Source: Polychytrium aggregatum (taxonomy: Eukaryota > Chytridiomycota > Chytridiomycetes > Polychytriales). Taken from it: a stretch of 29,930 nucleotides of DNA. The stretch spans positions 1 through 29,930 of the forward strand of contig NW_026516499.1 in assembly GCF_025602895.1 (NCBI RefSeq). The letters run 5' to 3'. Made by a program: the position numbers and the translations under genes. This document shows positions 1 to 10,800 of the stretch, piece after piece. A model generated the notes under the pieces. That model did no database searches, was not told the DNA's origin, and saw only the letters and a list, made by a program, of their open reading frames with translations. Positions within the stretch are counted from its first letter, which is position 1. Every line of letters begins with the position of its first letter.

Positions 1-1
1 A

Positions 2-550
2 AATCTTGAAGGGCACGTGGCTGGTGTGAGCTCCGTGGCCATCTCTCCCGATGGTGACGCAATTGTATCTGGCTACGCTGATGGGACTATCAAAGTGTGG
101 GATGCGACCACGAGCCAGCTAAAACACACCCTTGAAGGACACAAGAGTGGTGTACACTCTGTAGGGTTCTCCCCCGAAGGAAAGTCCATCCGATCCCGTG
201 ACTGGAATAATGGTCAATTCCTCTGGGTTCTTCAGGATGATCGCTGGATTTGTTCCGAAGAAATTTCTGCCAATATTCTTCCTCAATCCAGCGTCTCTTC
301 CTCCGACGAGTGGGTCGAAATCAACGACTCACCTCAATGGATCCACCACCGTCACCACCCCGTCAAAGTCCCTCACTCGCTCTTTCATGATTGGGATATC
401 CGGGCGCTCACGTTAATGGGTGGACTTGCGATGGTCAAGTCTGCCCCCCCCCTTATCATCGTGGTGAGTTGGTTTTGCTCATTTTCCGTATTCTGGTTCT
501 CGACTGACACCTCCACCCCCTCTCCTCAGCCGATATATCCGACTCTCTAG
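2..550 (+). CDS. C-terminal part of a WD40-repeat protein (5' end outside the window)
   Basis: The frame is open from the left edge, so the true start lies upstream. The first ~75 codons hold one complete and one partial WD40 repeat: GHVAGVSSVAISPDG, then DGTIKVWDATTSQL, then EGHKSGVHSVGFSPEG. These show the usual GH..V..V..SPDG and IKVWD signatures of a beta-propeller blade. After residue ~60 the WD40 pattern stops and an unrecognised ~100-residue tail follows. A possible in-frame intron lies at 464-529 (GTGAGT...CTCAG, 66 bp); spliced or not, translation ends at the TAG at 548-550. WD40 propellers are protein-interaction scaffolds and in fungi often form the sensor end of NACHT/NB-ARC proteins, but no such domain is visible here. 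The abrupt loss of the motif could also mean that this end is decayed. Confidence 0.6.
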   Translation, partial: NLEGHVAGVSSVAISPDGDAIVSGYADGTIKVWDATTSQLKHTLEGHKSGVHSVGFSPEGKSIRSRDWNNGQFLWVLQDDRWICSEEISANILPQSSVSSSDEWVEINDSPQWIHHRHHPVKVPHSLFHDWDIRALTLMGGLAMVKSAPPLIIVVSWFCSFSVFWFSTDTSTPSPQPIYPTL

Positions 551-1035
551 TTGCCCTTGGAGAAGATATGAATGATGCTGAGCTTGGCCTAGCCTCTTCG
601 GGTTGCAGAAGAGAGGGCACACATTTATTCAGAACGAAACACAAGATTACGATGAAAGAGAGGACTGGGTGCCGAGCCATCTGCTTCAGTTTGGTTCGAT
701 ACGTGAGGAACAGATCGTGGTCAGGATGATCATGGAGATTGCAGTGGTAGAGCTGATTGCTGGTGGCGGTCAGCATGGCTGCGTATGAACCAAGAGGAAG
801 CGGACAATGCAAGGGGCGGAGCCCTTGGGGGCGAAAGTGAGAACAGACATACGATGGATGCACCGAATCAGACAATTTCCAATTCCGTTCTTTGCACGAC
901 AGCTCGTCATGCCCAAAATGAAACGAGTCGTACCGATTGAGGTATAGACCGTTGCTCACAAGATGCCTCCGGCAGAAGGGAATCTGTCCGGTGGTCGTCT
1001 CTGGTGGTGGATGAATTGCTCGAAATAATCCCGCG
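551..1035. other. Intergenic stretch, no supported gene
   Basis: This is about 480 bp between the WD40 gene end and the Sel1 pseudogene. Short frames exist on both strands, but none shows a recognisable domain, splice structure or similarity to other parts of the window. It may hold an unrecognisable N-terminal part of the decayed Sel1 copy. Confidence 0.4.
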
Positions 1036-1423
1036 CCTGAAGCAATCCGCCAGCAAATCCTCCTCCATCTGGCGAAGACGACCGATGCCGGTCGTCTTGG
1101 GCACAGTTCCAGCTAGCCGAATGCTATAACGTTGCAGTCGGTGTCAACCAAGACGTCAAGATAGCTGCCGGACTGTATCAAGCAAAGATGGACGATGCCA
1201 TGTTGTATTCCTCCAAGGTGGCTCTCTTTCATTGACTATTATGCTGAGTAGAGCAACCTGTCCACCGATCCAATGATCAAACCCATCGCCACGCACATGG
1301 TTGGCTGGATACACTACCTCGGCCGAGGACACCGACGCTGCCGTCTTGTGGTATCGCAAATCCGCCGACCAAAGCTTGCCACGGGCGATCGATTCTCTTG
1401 AGCAATTCGGCAAGTGGCCTTGG
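1036..1423 (+). pseudogene. Decayed Sel1-repeat gene, related to the Sel1 gene at 26766-28298
   Basis: Fragments in different frames match successive parts of the minus-strand Sel1 protein at the right end of the window. At 1036, EAIRQQILLHLAKTTDA corresponds to EQAIRQRIFRHLENAANA. At 1113, LAECYNVAVGVNQDVKIAAG corresponds to LADFYHDGIGVNRNFTKAAE. At 1273, MIKPIATHMVGWIHYLGRG corresponds to IIKPIATHMVGWMHYLGRG. At about 1322, DAAVLWYRKSADQ followed by AIDSLEQFGKW corresponds to the last repeat. The order is collinear, but the frame changes at least three times, in-frame stops occur, and the repeats between HYLGRG and the final repeat are missing. It is therefore a non-functional, internally deleted relative on the opposite strand. 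Confidence 0.8.
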
Positions 1424-2991
1424 TCTCGAGGCCCTCCGAACGTCGTCTCCCAAATGCTGTGCGGCGACAGACGACACAGGCGAGCACAACACTACAAGCA
1501 GAGCATTCAGGCAAACGACATCCAATACAAGCATTAGATTGTTAGACCCCTTGGGCTGTCAAATGGCTTCGATAGAGTGGTGAAATATGAAAGTGTCTAT
1601 CCCTGTCCTTCAGTATATCTCGGTACCGATACAAAGGGGATTCGTCGACAAGTGAAACCGAGGCTACGGCTCCTGGAAGCCATGGATAGGACCGAGCAAT
1701 CATATCTAATCAAAGACAGCAGTCCATCGTGGATAATACTCTTGCCTCATCTTTACCCTGAAGGCCGCCCCGTTGCTGGCCAAGTTGCACCGACACTTCT
1801 TATCGAATTGGGACTGGATCAAAAACTGGACGCAGGTTTTAGAGTCTAGGCCGCCGAGACACATGATTTTCGGATGGCATCGCCCCAAGTAGTGAATGGC
1901 TCTCCCCTGCGAGATTTATGGGCCGTTGCGAACTCTCTGGTGCCGAATAGTGTATTGGTTGGTATCGAGTCTACAGCGTCGGAGCGGGCGGTTTATAGTG
2001 ATGCTGTGTGGACTTGGATATATGAGCCACCGGTCCTCCTCCTCCACTTTCTCCCTTTCTCCAGTATCTCAGCGTCGCTCTAGTCGGAAGGTGCCTGGCT
2101 CCGTATCTACCCTTCTGTCCCCAAATGCTTCGCCCACAGCCGGGCTGGCCTTCCTCGCGGAGCACGCATCACAATCTGCTCAGTATCCTCTTTCTCAGCA
2201 CTATTTCTGTTCTGGTCAGGCATGTCGGTCTGGTCGATCTTGTCGGTCTGGTCAATTCTGATGCTCACTCTGGCGTTGCGACCAGCCAGCGCGATGCCGG
2301 AAGTTTGCATTTTGAAGCGGCCGTTGCCACAACACTGCTTCGGGCGAGAGAGAGAGAGCCATCGGTCGAGACTATTGGGTGGTATGGTATCGGTCAGTAC
2401 TATTCAGCTCATCGACGACGGCTAAACTGAACCAATCCCTCAGACGGATCACAATAGCACATCCGCCTTGCGCCTCACCTTTCAATCGTCGTCCTGGTAC
2501 GGTCTTCGAACGATTTTGATGACGCCCTGGTCGATGAGACAGCGGGCAAGCTGGCTCATATCTAGATTGGCGGGAACAGGGTGTAGGGTGGAAAGTGTGC
2601 GAGGCAGTCAGCGATTGGAATTCCTTGCTTGTATTCATGTCTCCCCCTCACAGGACGACTGCCACGGTTAAACTGTGGGAGAGTGGGCCCAGCAGTCTCC
2701 TTGGCCAACAAACCGAGCCGCGGGGATGGCGCCCAGATCCCCGGTCGACCTCCCCCCCCACCTCGGCCACCGGGCCGCCCCAACAGGCCCGACAGGCCTC
2801 CAGGCACAGCATATCCCGCTCGAGCATACCAGAAAATTCCCTCCTGTTGGGAGACTGGAAGACCGAGGATGTGACCGACGAGCCCCTGACGGGAATGGGA
2901 AAGGCATTGTGGCTGTGGAATGTGAGGGAGGGAGTTCCAAGTCGTCCGTCGAGGCACACAAGCAGAGGGAGAAATTCGGGAATGGCGGGTG
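1424..2991. other. 1.5-kb stretch without a supported gene
   Basis: No frame on either strand shows a recognisable domain or a convincing exon set. It contains simple patterns: GGTCTGGTC-type repetition near 2214-2262, a GA-rich run near 2346-2358 and a C-rich, proline-coding stretch near 2736-2780 on the plus strand. The 3' flank of the velvet gene lies at its right end. Confidence 0.4.
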
Positions 2992-4279
2992 TCAGTGCAG
3001 ATCTCGATCGATATCATCCAACGGATCGGAAACGAGTAGGCTGGCCCTCTTAATGACGGATCGCAGGCCGGCGACGGTGTGCTCAAGCCACGCATGGACA
3101 GGGGCATGGTAAACGTAGCTCGGTAAGGCCGAGGGTCCCGACGAAAGCGACTCGTGTAAATGACAGCCGCGACCAGCCAAGATGACAACAGCCATCAAAG
3201 AGGATAGCAACAGCAATCAGAGCGGATGGCGACAGAAATCAAATGAGATGACAACAACAATCAAAGGGGATGACAGCAGCGATCAAAGGGGATGACACCT
3301 GTGCGGGAGGCGACTCGAACCCGCTGCCCTGGCTTGGGCGAGGCGGGCCCAATCCTCTGTGGATACGTACAGCTTTAGATCCACCAGATGGAACCGGAGG
3401 CGGAAGGGTCCTTCGCCCCGGACGTTCAGGTTGTTGAAGACGAAAAAGACGCCCGGTCGTCCCTCGGTATCGCGAGCGTAAATGCTCTCGGAGACGGTTT
3501 GTCCAAAGAGCGCTGGCGGAGGCAGCCCAGCTTCGCCATTCAGGTTGCCGGCAAGCGGCTCCACTGCTTCCGGGAAGAGCTCAGCATGAACTACAAAGCG
3601 GTGGGGTGCAGCAAAGGCAGGATGTGCGCTGTGGCAGCAGGCGGTCATGCCGATCGAGGGAGAGAGAAGGGGGCAGCCTTAATGCTTTGCTGCGTCTCTT
3701 TGCTGTCCACCAGACGCCCCAAACGCTCCAGCATCCCGGATGCGAGCACCCCCTCTCCCGCAAACCACAAGCGGGCACCCACCTATTGTTGAATGTCACT
3801 CCACTCTGGTCTGTGAAGACAAGTCTCAAGATTGGCACAGGGCTGACGGAGCAGCTGGCCGCCGTGGGGATGCACCTCGGGGTGCGCTCTGGGTCGGGCT
3901 GGTCGATGATGATGAGGCTATACTCGCCAAGAGGATCACCGTCTCCAACCTAAGAGGAAAGCAGGAGATGCATCCATCAGCGCCGTGATATCAGAAGCTG
4001 AGCAGGGGGATCGTGAGGGGCTATCGAGGCGAGACTCGGTGACTGCGTCCCGAATGGCGCGATGAGCGCCGGAATGATGGAGCTCTCTGCTCAGTTTCCG
4101 GCATCCGCGCAAAGGGGCTGCAGAGGCTTTAACCGATGTGGGGGGGAAGTAGAGAGCCGGTTCCGGTGCAGGTTGATGCAGTGCATGCAACAAGAGGGTC
4201 GGAAAAATAAAGATGGAGACCAAGGCACAAACGAGAGACGAACCTGGAGATAGTCAGGCCGCGGGCCAGAGCACAACAT
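2992..4279 (-). CDS. Velvet-domain regulatory protein (putative four exons)
   Basis: Velvet proteins (VeA, VelB, VosA, VelC) are fungal nuclear regulators of development and secondary metabolism with an NF-kB-like DNA-binding fold. Exon 3783-3949 encodes EYSLIIIDQPDPERTPRC and then PVPILRLVFTDQSG, matching the velvet N-terminal half (Y.L...QP..AR...PPI..L). It joins in phase 2 (intron 3629-3782) to an exon beginning at 3628 with HRFVVHAELF, then PALFGQTVSESIYA and GVFFVFNNLNVRGEGPFRL, the velvet signature FFVF.DL.VR.EG.FRL. The last exon (about 2992-3150) gives SYVYHAPVHAWLEHTVAGL and ends at the TGA at 2992. The splice at 3151-3366 (GTATCC..CGAG) and the short first exon (4244-4279, intron 3950-4243) are tentative; with them the protein is 207 aa. 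A longer proline-rich N-terminus upstream of 4279 is possible. Which velvet subfamily it belongs to is unclear. Confidence 0.78.
3181..3290. repeat. 22-bp minisatellite, five copies, in the presumed last velvet intron
   Basis: Five consecutive 22-bp units begin at 3181, 3203, 3225, 3247 and 3269, with consensus close to GATGACAACAGCAATCAAAGGG. A partial sixth (GATGACA) follows at 3291. The unit length is not a multiple of three, which fits non-coding (intronic) DNA. Confidence 0.9.
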
Positions 4280-5903
4280 AGCGGCAGGGTCGAGCAGCTG
4301 GCTGTTCCAGTTTGGCGAGGGAGACTGGCGGCACCACCGAAATTCTGTTAGCGGCCCCAGCAAGCAACGGGATGGGCTGGGTCGGCAAGGCTGCAGGGGG
4401 GGGGCAGGCGCGGGTTGGTAGCAGAGAGGAGGCGCTGTGCCGAGCGACCGGGATGGTGAAGCGCCAGCCGGCACCACCCGAGCGACGGCACTGATGCATC
4501 GCTGCCGGAGAGGCGCAGGGTCCTGCTTATCGCTTGGTGCGGTTGGGTTGGGGGGGGGAAGTGCTCGAGCGCATGGCCATCGAGGAGCCGCCGACCAGCC
4601 GGCCGGAGTATGCACATACCGCAGATGGAGTTGGCGGAGCCTTGGGCGATGCCGGCATGACTTGGTGATGGTTGAGGTACCCGTGTTTATGGATGAGCAT
4701 GGGCAAGACGATGCAGAGCCGAATATGTGGCCAAGATATACCCCAGCTGGTCACTCTCCACCGCCGATGGGTATCCAACTTGCAAACATGCATGGGGGCT
4801 CGCCACCCAGGCCGCTTCGGCTCGGAGATGCATACATCCGTGCCCGCATCCGCTCTCACGCGCAGGGCTCATGACATGGGTGTATTCATGAACCTCGCTT
4901 GCTATGCACATTCCATCGGCAGGCGGCTCAGTGTGTCGCCGCATGGTATCTCTGTCGCAACTTGTCCCTAGCCAAGGCGGCGAGATGTCGAGAGCGTTGG
5001 ACAATAGCGCCGAGATTCCCGTCGCTGCCGCCGTGGGTGCGGTACAAACTGTCAATCCGACAAGACAGCCGAGCATATCGCTTGGATACACCTGTCTCGT
5101 GGGTATCAGGCCTGGCGACTTTACGGACGTGGTCCTGATCTTTGCGTCGAATAGGACGCAGGCTCGATCGCAACGGCGAGGCCGAAGCAAGATGGGGGAT
5201 CCGAGAGTGCTCGGCCTGATACCCTTGGCTTTCAAGCTCGGGGCACTGCTTGCCTTGGGGCCGCTCGCCGGCGGGCTGTGCTACACTTGTGCCATATGCC
5301 GAGGCAGTGCATGAACTTGCTTCCAGGAGGGGTCGGAAAGTTGCACACGCTTCCTCCGGGCTTGGGCTTGGGCTTGGATGGACTGGGTGAGCGGGGTGGA
5401 CTGGGTGGATTGAATGTATGCCTCCCCACCGTTGAGGCATGTGGCTCCTGCCCTGCGGTCCAGCGACGCAAATAAGGGATACCATGTTGGTGTAAGAGGG
5501 GCGACAGGGTATGCGGTGTCTCCAGGCAAGGGGGTCACAGCCGCTTGTTCGGGCTCGCCATGACGGCAAGTTCGGTTGATGAACGGCGCACCCCAAGTCG
5601 ATGCGTAGCCGCCAGTCTGCCGCTAAAATCGGAATCTTTGGTCATTTGGACGAACCTGAGTCTCCGGATGTGGGTGGGAGATGGATGCCTCGCGGTTTGG
5701 CATCTCCGAGCTGCCTGGCGTGCAGGGCAAGTATTGATCAAGGGCTGGGATGTGAGGAGTAGGTCGCTCCATATCCTCGATCGTAGCCATAAACTTTTTC
5801 ACGAAGCAGAGGTGTCAGCCCAAACGAACCCGTCAGTGACCGAGTCCAGCGATTCCTCAAGATTCGCTCTGGATCTGGTCTGTTGCTGTGCATCGAACAG
5901 TGG
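4280..5903. other. 1.6-kb stretch without a supported gene
   Basis: This lies upstream of the velvet gene. The minus strand at 4280-4620 is proline/alanine rich in more than one frame and could include an extra N-terminal velvet exon. Near 5355-5412 there is a low-complexity GGGCTTGG / GGTGGACTGG run. A minus-strand frame around 5730-5880 could be a downstream exon of the candidate at 5904-6650, but nothing recognisable is encoded. Confidence 0.4.
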
Positions 5904-6650
5904 TCAATGCTCGATCTGAAGGAGGGTTGGGGGCTGTGAGGTTGAGCTTACCAGGGGATGATCTCTGCTGAATGTGCAAAGAACGGGCTCGCTTTGATAA
6001 GGAGCAGCGCAAGTACACCAGCTCCTACTGGCACTGGTGCTGATAGCACCGCCGGCAGCGATATCAGTAGCGATGTTGATGTTGTCGCCGCAACTGGTTT
6101 TATCGGGTTGGCAAGCTGTCATGTGTCCCTCGAATGCAAGTATCTGCTCAGGGTGGTTGTTCAGAAGCTGCCACACCAGAGGATCGATAAACTCAGGACC
6201 AAGCGAGCCTCCAGAGCCAGGGTGCGCAACAGCATCTGTTGGCGAATGCAGGACGGTCGTGGCGTCCCAGGACAGGCTCGGCGACATTCCGGGAGAACAG
6301 GCAGATAGGGCACGGAAAGCCATCTCCGAGTTGCCGTCTTCTGCGCTTTCAATAAGCTTAGGCGAGCCCGAAATGGGGTTGGGCGACCAAGGACCAAAGC
6401 TGGCAGAGAAGTCGTTGTCATGGTCGCCCGAGTGAGGCCCTGAGAGGACAGCGACAAAGTCCAAGATATCTGCCCCGAGTCCCGGTGAGCCAGTATCGCA
6501 GTACTCGCCTGCAACCGTGACTGCACCGTCGCAACTGCTGTCAGAGAACACGGCCCCGGGGCCGTCATCGGGACAGGCCGGCAAGACGGGGTGAAGCAGG
6601 GTGTCGCCTTGGATGCCGTTGGGGTCTTCTTGGCTTTGCTGTTGGCCCAT
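5904..6650 (-). CDS. Hypothetical Ser/Gly/Pro-rich protein (candidate exon)
   Basis: A long minus-strand frame is open here. The best ATG is at 6650 (GCGAAAATGGGC, with A at -3 and G at +4) and gives 248 residues to the stop at 5904. The frame continues open upstream to 6806 without an ATG, and a TCTCAG acceptor near 6797 could make this an internal exon instead. A good donor, CTG|GTAAGC, occurs at about 5952-5957, so the real protein may leave this frame before the stop. The product starts MGQQQSQEDPNG. Its composition is biased toward Ser, Gly, Asp and Pro, as in disordered regulatory proteins, with one more ordered segment (PEFIDPLVWQLLNNHPEQIL). There is no membrane segment and no known domain. 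I do not recognise it. Confidence 0.4.
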   Translation of the reverse strand: MGQQQSQEDPNGIQGDTLLHPVLPACPDDGPGAVFSDSSCDGAVTVAGEYCDTGSPGLGADILDFVAVLSGPHSGDHDNDFSASFGPWSPNPISGSPKLIESAEDGNSEMAFRALSACSPGMSPSLSWDATTVLHSPTDAVAHPGSGGSLGPEFIDPLVWQLLNNHPEQILAFEGHMTACQPDKTSCGDNINIATDIAAGGAISTSASRSWCTCAAPYQSEPVLCTFSRDHPLVSSTSQPPTLLQIEH

Positions 6651-6806
6651 TTTCGCTGCGGGAAAGCAGTGCAGACTCGATTTCGGCTTCGGGATGCGGT
6701 TCCGCTTCGCTGACCGGTTGGCGATCCGCACCGTGGTTGCTTTTGGTCGGTCGTGAGCACAGTGATGAGCTTCGGGGACTCTGGCTCTTGCTTCGGCCTG
6801 AGACAA

Positions 6807-7803
6807 CAGACGGAGAGAAGGAAAGCAACGGTTTCAGCCGGCGTCGATGATCTGGTGCAGGACTGCCCAGAAGTCTCCCGACCGACGCTGTGAAGGAGAT
6901 CTGGACAGGCAGCGTGCGAATGCTGATCCTTGCTTTGGCCGCAGGAATCAAGAGCCGCCCGATGGCCCACAGCGGCCGCCGTCGGTTCCTGCTCCGAGAT
7001 GCGAGCGCAACAAACACATCGTCGCAGGCCTACTTCGCTTCGGGCAGCTTGTCGTTTGGGTATCGAGCTTGCCGCCGATCTTGCAGGAAATGTCTCCTCG
7101 CCAAAGGATGCGCAAGAGCAGCGTCGAGGCGGCGATGGTCCTTGTCAACCCGCTTGACAGGTTTTGCACCGACATCGACAAGGGCAGGGTTCTGCTGTCC
7201 GGACGCTGCCGATGGCGATGAAATCACGGAGTGTCGTCGCTGGTCGGATATGCCATTGCGTCGTCGCTGGTCGGATATGCCACTGTGTCGTCAATGGACT
7301 GCCCAGATCGATTTCTGCGCCATAGTGTGCCCTGCGCTTGGCCCACTGCCGATATTCAGAGCCTTCTCGACCTGCTGCGATCGGGAACGTCAGAGCAGCT
7401 GTGCTCTTGGCCATCCCCTCGCCGGGTCAGCAATCCTTCGGGTCCAGACGCCGGCCGTCTGCGGCGAACGGCCGGGAACAGCAGGCCGATGCTGCTGAAT
7501 ACCAATCACACCTTCTGGTGCTGCCCGCCGCCCTCCGCTCCCAATCACAGCAGCATCGTTTGTTGGATGTGCAGGCCAGGAATGTGCCGTCGACGAAGCT
7601 CTTTCGGTCCTCCACTGCCATCGGCTCCGTCGACTCTCTGGTCTCTGTGCAATCGTCCCTCGACAACCTCCCAGCCAAACTCAACCCAGAGTATCGATTG
7701 AATTGATTGTCGCTGAGTCGTAACGCCTGTCGCTGTTTCCACTGGCCTGCTCCGACTCGCTGCCTCGACTGCCCTATCCAAACTCGCTGCACCGCCAAAC
7801 CCC
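6807..7803. other. 1-kb stretch upstream of the SHANK-like gene, no supported gene
   Basis: Plus-strand frames up to ~200 codons are present, but their translations are Arg/Ser/Cys-rich and carry no recognisable domain. They look like GC-driven open frames. The stretch includes the 27-bp duplication at 7233-7286 and presumably the promoter of the downstream gene; no clear TATA element is visible. Confidence 0.4.
7233..7297. repeat. 27-bp tandem repeat, 2.4 copies
   Basis: The units at 7233-7259 and 7260-7286 (GTCGTCGCTGGTCGGATATG...) differ at only two positions near their ends. A partial third copy starts at 7287. The unit is a multiple of three and is open in several frames, but no gene is supported here. 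Confidence 0.85.
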
Positions 7804-10800
7804 ATGGCCGAAAGCTCAACCGCAGCAGCAGCAGCAGCAGCGGGCGCCTCAGCGCCTGCTCCGGCCGCACCGATAGTGGCAGCAGCCGCCCCCGTCCCGC
7901 TCGTCATCCGAGTGTCGATGCCGAATCTGGGTCTGCAGAAGGCCCTGCGGGTCAACAGCACCGACACCGTCTGGTCGCTCAAGCGGCAGGTGATGGACAA
8001 GCTGGCATCCGACGTGCGGGATTCGCTCAACTATGGCTTGTTTCTGCCCGGCGTGGCCGGCAAGATGGGCAAGTTTCTGGAGGAAAAGCGGGACATTGCC
8101 AGCTACGGGATCGAAAATAACGTAAGCGGTGCGAGAAGGAGAGGAGGGATGGATCATCGGCCTGCTTCATCGATCCAGCCGCAGGCGGAGTGAAATGGGG
8201 GGGCTTTGGGTGTGTCGATGACTCCCCACGGCGCGGCACGGCGCTTCGACCGATCGATCGATCGATCGAGGCCGATTCTCAGATCCTCAACCATTCCCAC
8301 AACCCCGTCAGCGGACGCTGGAGTTTGTGCCCAAGGCCAGAGCCCATGTCGCCAACTCCGAGGTTCTCGAGCCCAGCACCCTCAAAAAGGTCCAGAAAAA
8401 GTTCCTCGAGGACATTACCAAGGGCAATATCGAAAAGGTTGTCGAGAAGGGCCAGAAGGGCCTCGATCCAAACTTCTGGTCGGACAACGGCGGTAAGCTG
8501 GTCTGGTCTGGTCTGCTCTGGTCTGCTCGGCCCTGCGACATGTGTTCCTCCTCCTTTGCTGTTCTTTGCGCTCCTTGAGGGACCAAGCGATGCTGACCCT
8601 TGACGTTTGTGCTGCATTTGACGTTGGTGCTATTCGCCATCTCTGGTGATGACACACTTAACTGTCGGTCGGGCTGGTCTCGCGGCCTATGGATGTCTCC
8701 GGCTGTATGTGCGGTCCTGCAGATACATGCTTGAGCATGGCGGTCATGTTCAACGACCGCGAGATGATGGTCGTGCTCATGGAAAACGGCGCCTTTCTGG
8801 ATTATCGTGTGAGCGAGAAGGACACCTGGAAGACCCCGCTCCACATTGCAGCCCACCACAACAAGGTCATTGGGCTCCAGGCGAGTATCGCTCCACAGAC
8901 TCGGTAGTTCCGGATCAAGCTTGGCTCTGGACGAATACGAGCCCGGTGGCGCCCACTGTGATTGCGATGCTCCGGCTCTTTCTTTGGTCCAGCAGCACCG
9001 GCGACTTGCGCTGACCTTGTCTGCATCCACTTCCTTGTCGGTATCCGCTTCCACAGGCTCTGCTCGACTTTGGCGCCTGGGTCAACTGCGTCGATTCGCT
9101 GGGACTCACTCCGCTGTGGTACGCCGTTGCAGGAAGCCACCTTGAGAGCGTCCAGAAGCTGCTGGCCGCCAAGGCCGACACCGAGATCTTTGATGACAAT
9201 GGCAAGGGGCTGCTCCACCAGGTAACGGATGGAAAGATGGACTTACACTCTTGGTCATGTCCGCGGCAGCCGGTATGGTGAACGCTGGGTTCTGATGCGT
9301 TTCCGATAATCTACCGGGACGACAACTGGGTCAATCTATTTGGGCGATCCGCCGGGAACAACACCACAGGCATGTCTCAACGACACCGGCTCGATCGCTG
9401 GTCTCCTCATCGACTACGGCGCCAACATAGAGGCCACCAACAGCGCCGGAAACACCCCGCTCCATGTGGCCTGCAGCCGGAACTCGAGAGAATGCGCCCG
9501 CTGGCTGCTGATGCGCGGAGCCGACCGCACCAAGGTCAACAAATCGAGCCAGACGCCTCTGCAGGTCGCTGTGCTCTCGGGAAATCTCGAGCTGTTTGAG
9601 TTTGTCAAGGCATTTGACGAGAAGGACATTGGTGGGTGAACTTTGGTGCCAACAAGGCGATGGGAGACTCGCAGGATCCATGCTGTGCAAGTCGATGGGG
9701 CGGGGTGGCTCTCGCTGTCTGCACATGTGTGTGCTCGATCGCAGATTCCCACGCCTACTGATATGCCGGCTGATATGCCCGCTGCATCCTGTCCGACCTC
9801 CTTGCAGTCCCCAGGCCCCCCAACATGTTCAGCGAGGACGCTCCTCCCCTGCCTGTGCTGGCATCGCGCAATCATGGATCCGTTGGGGTCATCCCAAAGC
9901 TCCAGTCGCCATCCATCCGCTCGGCGCTCTCCTACAGCACGCTCTCGGATCACAGCCGCACCAACAGCGAGCTGCACACACCGATGGCCGGATATCAGAA
10001 ACAGACCCTCCACGGGTCCATCCTAGGCGGCCTGCATGTCAAGGTTCCCTCCGGCCTCTCGGTCGAGGGCAGCTGCTCCAGCTTTGAGGAGTGCCAGCGC
10101 ACCTCGACGACAAACAAGATGGTCAAGTCCGGATCCTTGTCCTCGCTGGCCCCTGCGAGCGCCGAAAAGGCCCCTCGTCGCAAGTCCGGCATTCTCTCGG
10201 GCGGCTCTCCAGGCTCGGCTGTCGGCGGCTCAACCACCGCATTGAGTTCCCCGTCGACATCGGCAGCCTCGCAGAGCGAGCTCCCCAAGCGCCCGTCGTC
10301 GGTGTCGCACGCTGCGACGCCATTGTCGATGCTGTCCAAGAAGCAGATGCAGCCAAGAGCCAACGTCCCGCCTCCCCCTGCCAGCCCCCCCAAGGCCGCC
10401 GTCAATCCAAACATTCCATCGCCGCCTCCACTGCCCGTCTCAGCCGATCCCGCACCACCACCACCGCCGCCGCCAGCCGTCCCGAGCCTCGCCAATGTTC
10501 CACCACCACCGCCGCCGCCGATCGCCGAGGAGGCAGCGTTTGAGGCAGGCAAGATGCCGCGCCCCTTATCCAGCTCCAACGACTCGCTGCAGCAGTCCAT
10601 GACGGACATTACCACTCCGCTGAGTGCCGGGCCCCTGCCGTCGTCTGCGGGCTCGGTCGGCGTGGTGCTGGGCCGACTGCGCGACCTGATCAAAGCCCAA
10701 CCGGCAGACTCGGCAGTGCTGCTGGGCGAGTTCAGCAACTTTGAAGATATCTTCAAGGACATGGCCGAGCGGCTCGAAAAAGCCGAGCAGCACGTCCAAA

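Noticed and set aside
2629-2874. Proline-rich plus-strand frame (RPPPPPRPPGRPNRP)
   Set aside because: It is a short, C-rich low-complexity tract with no flanking exon or domain. It is more likely compositional than coding.
3299-3330. tRNA T-arm-like GGTTCGAGTC on the minus strand
   Set aside because: The flanking bases do not form a proper T-stem, no A-box or anticodon arm lies at the right distance, and it falls within or next to the velvet gene.
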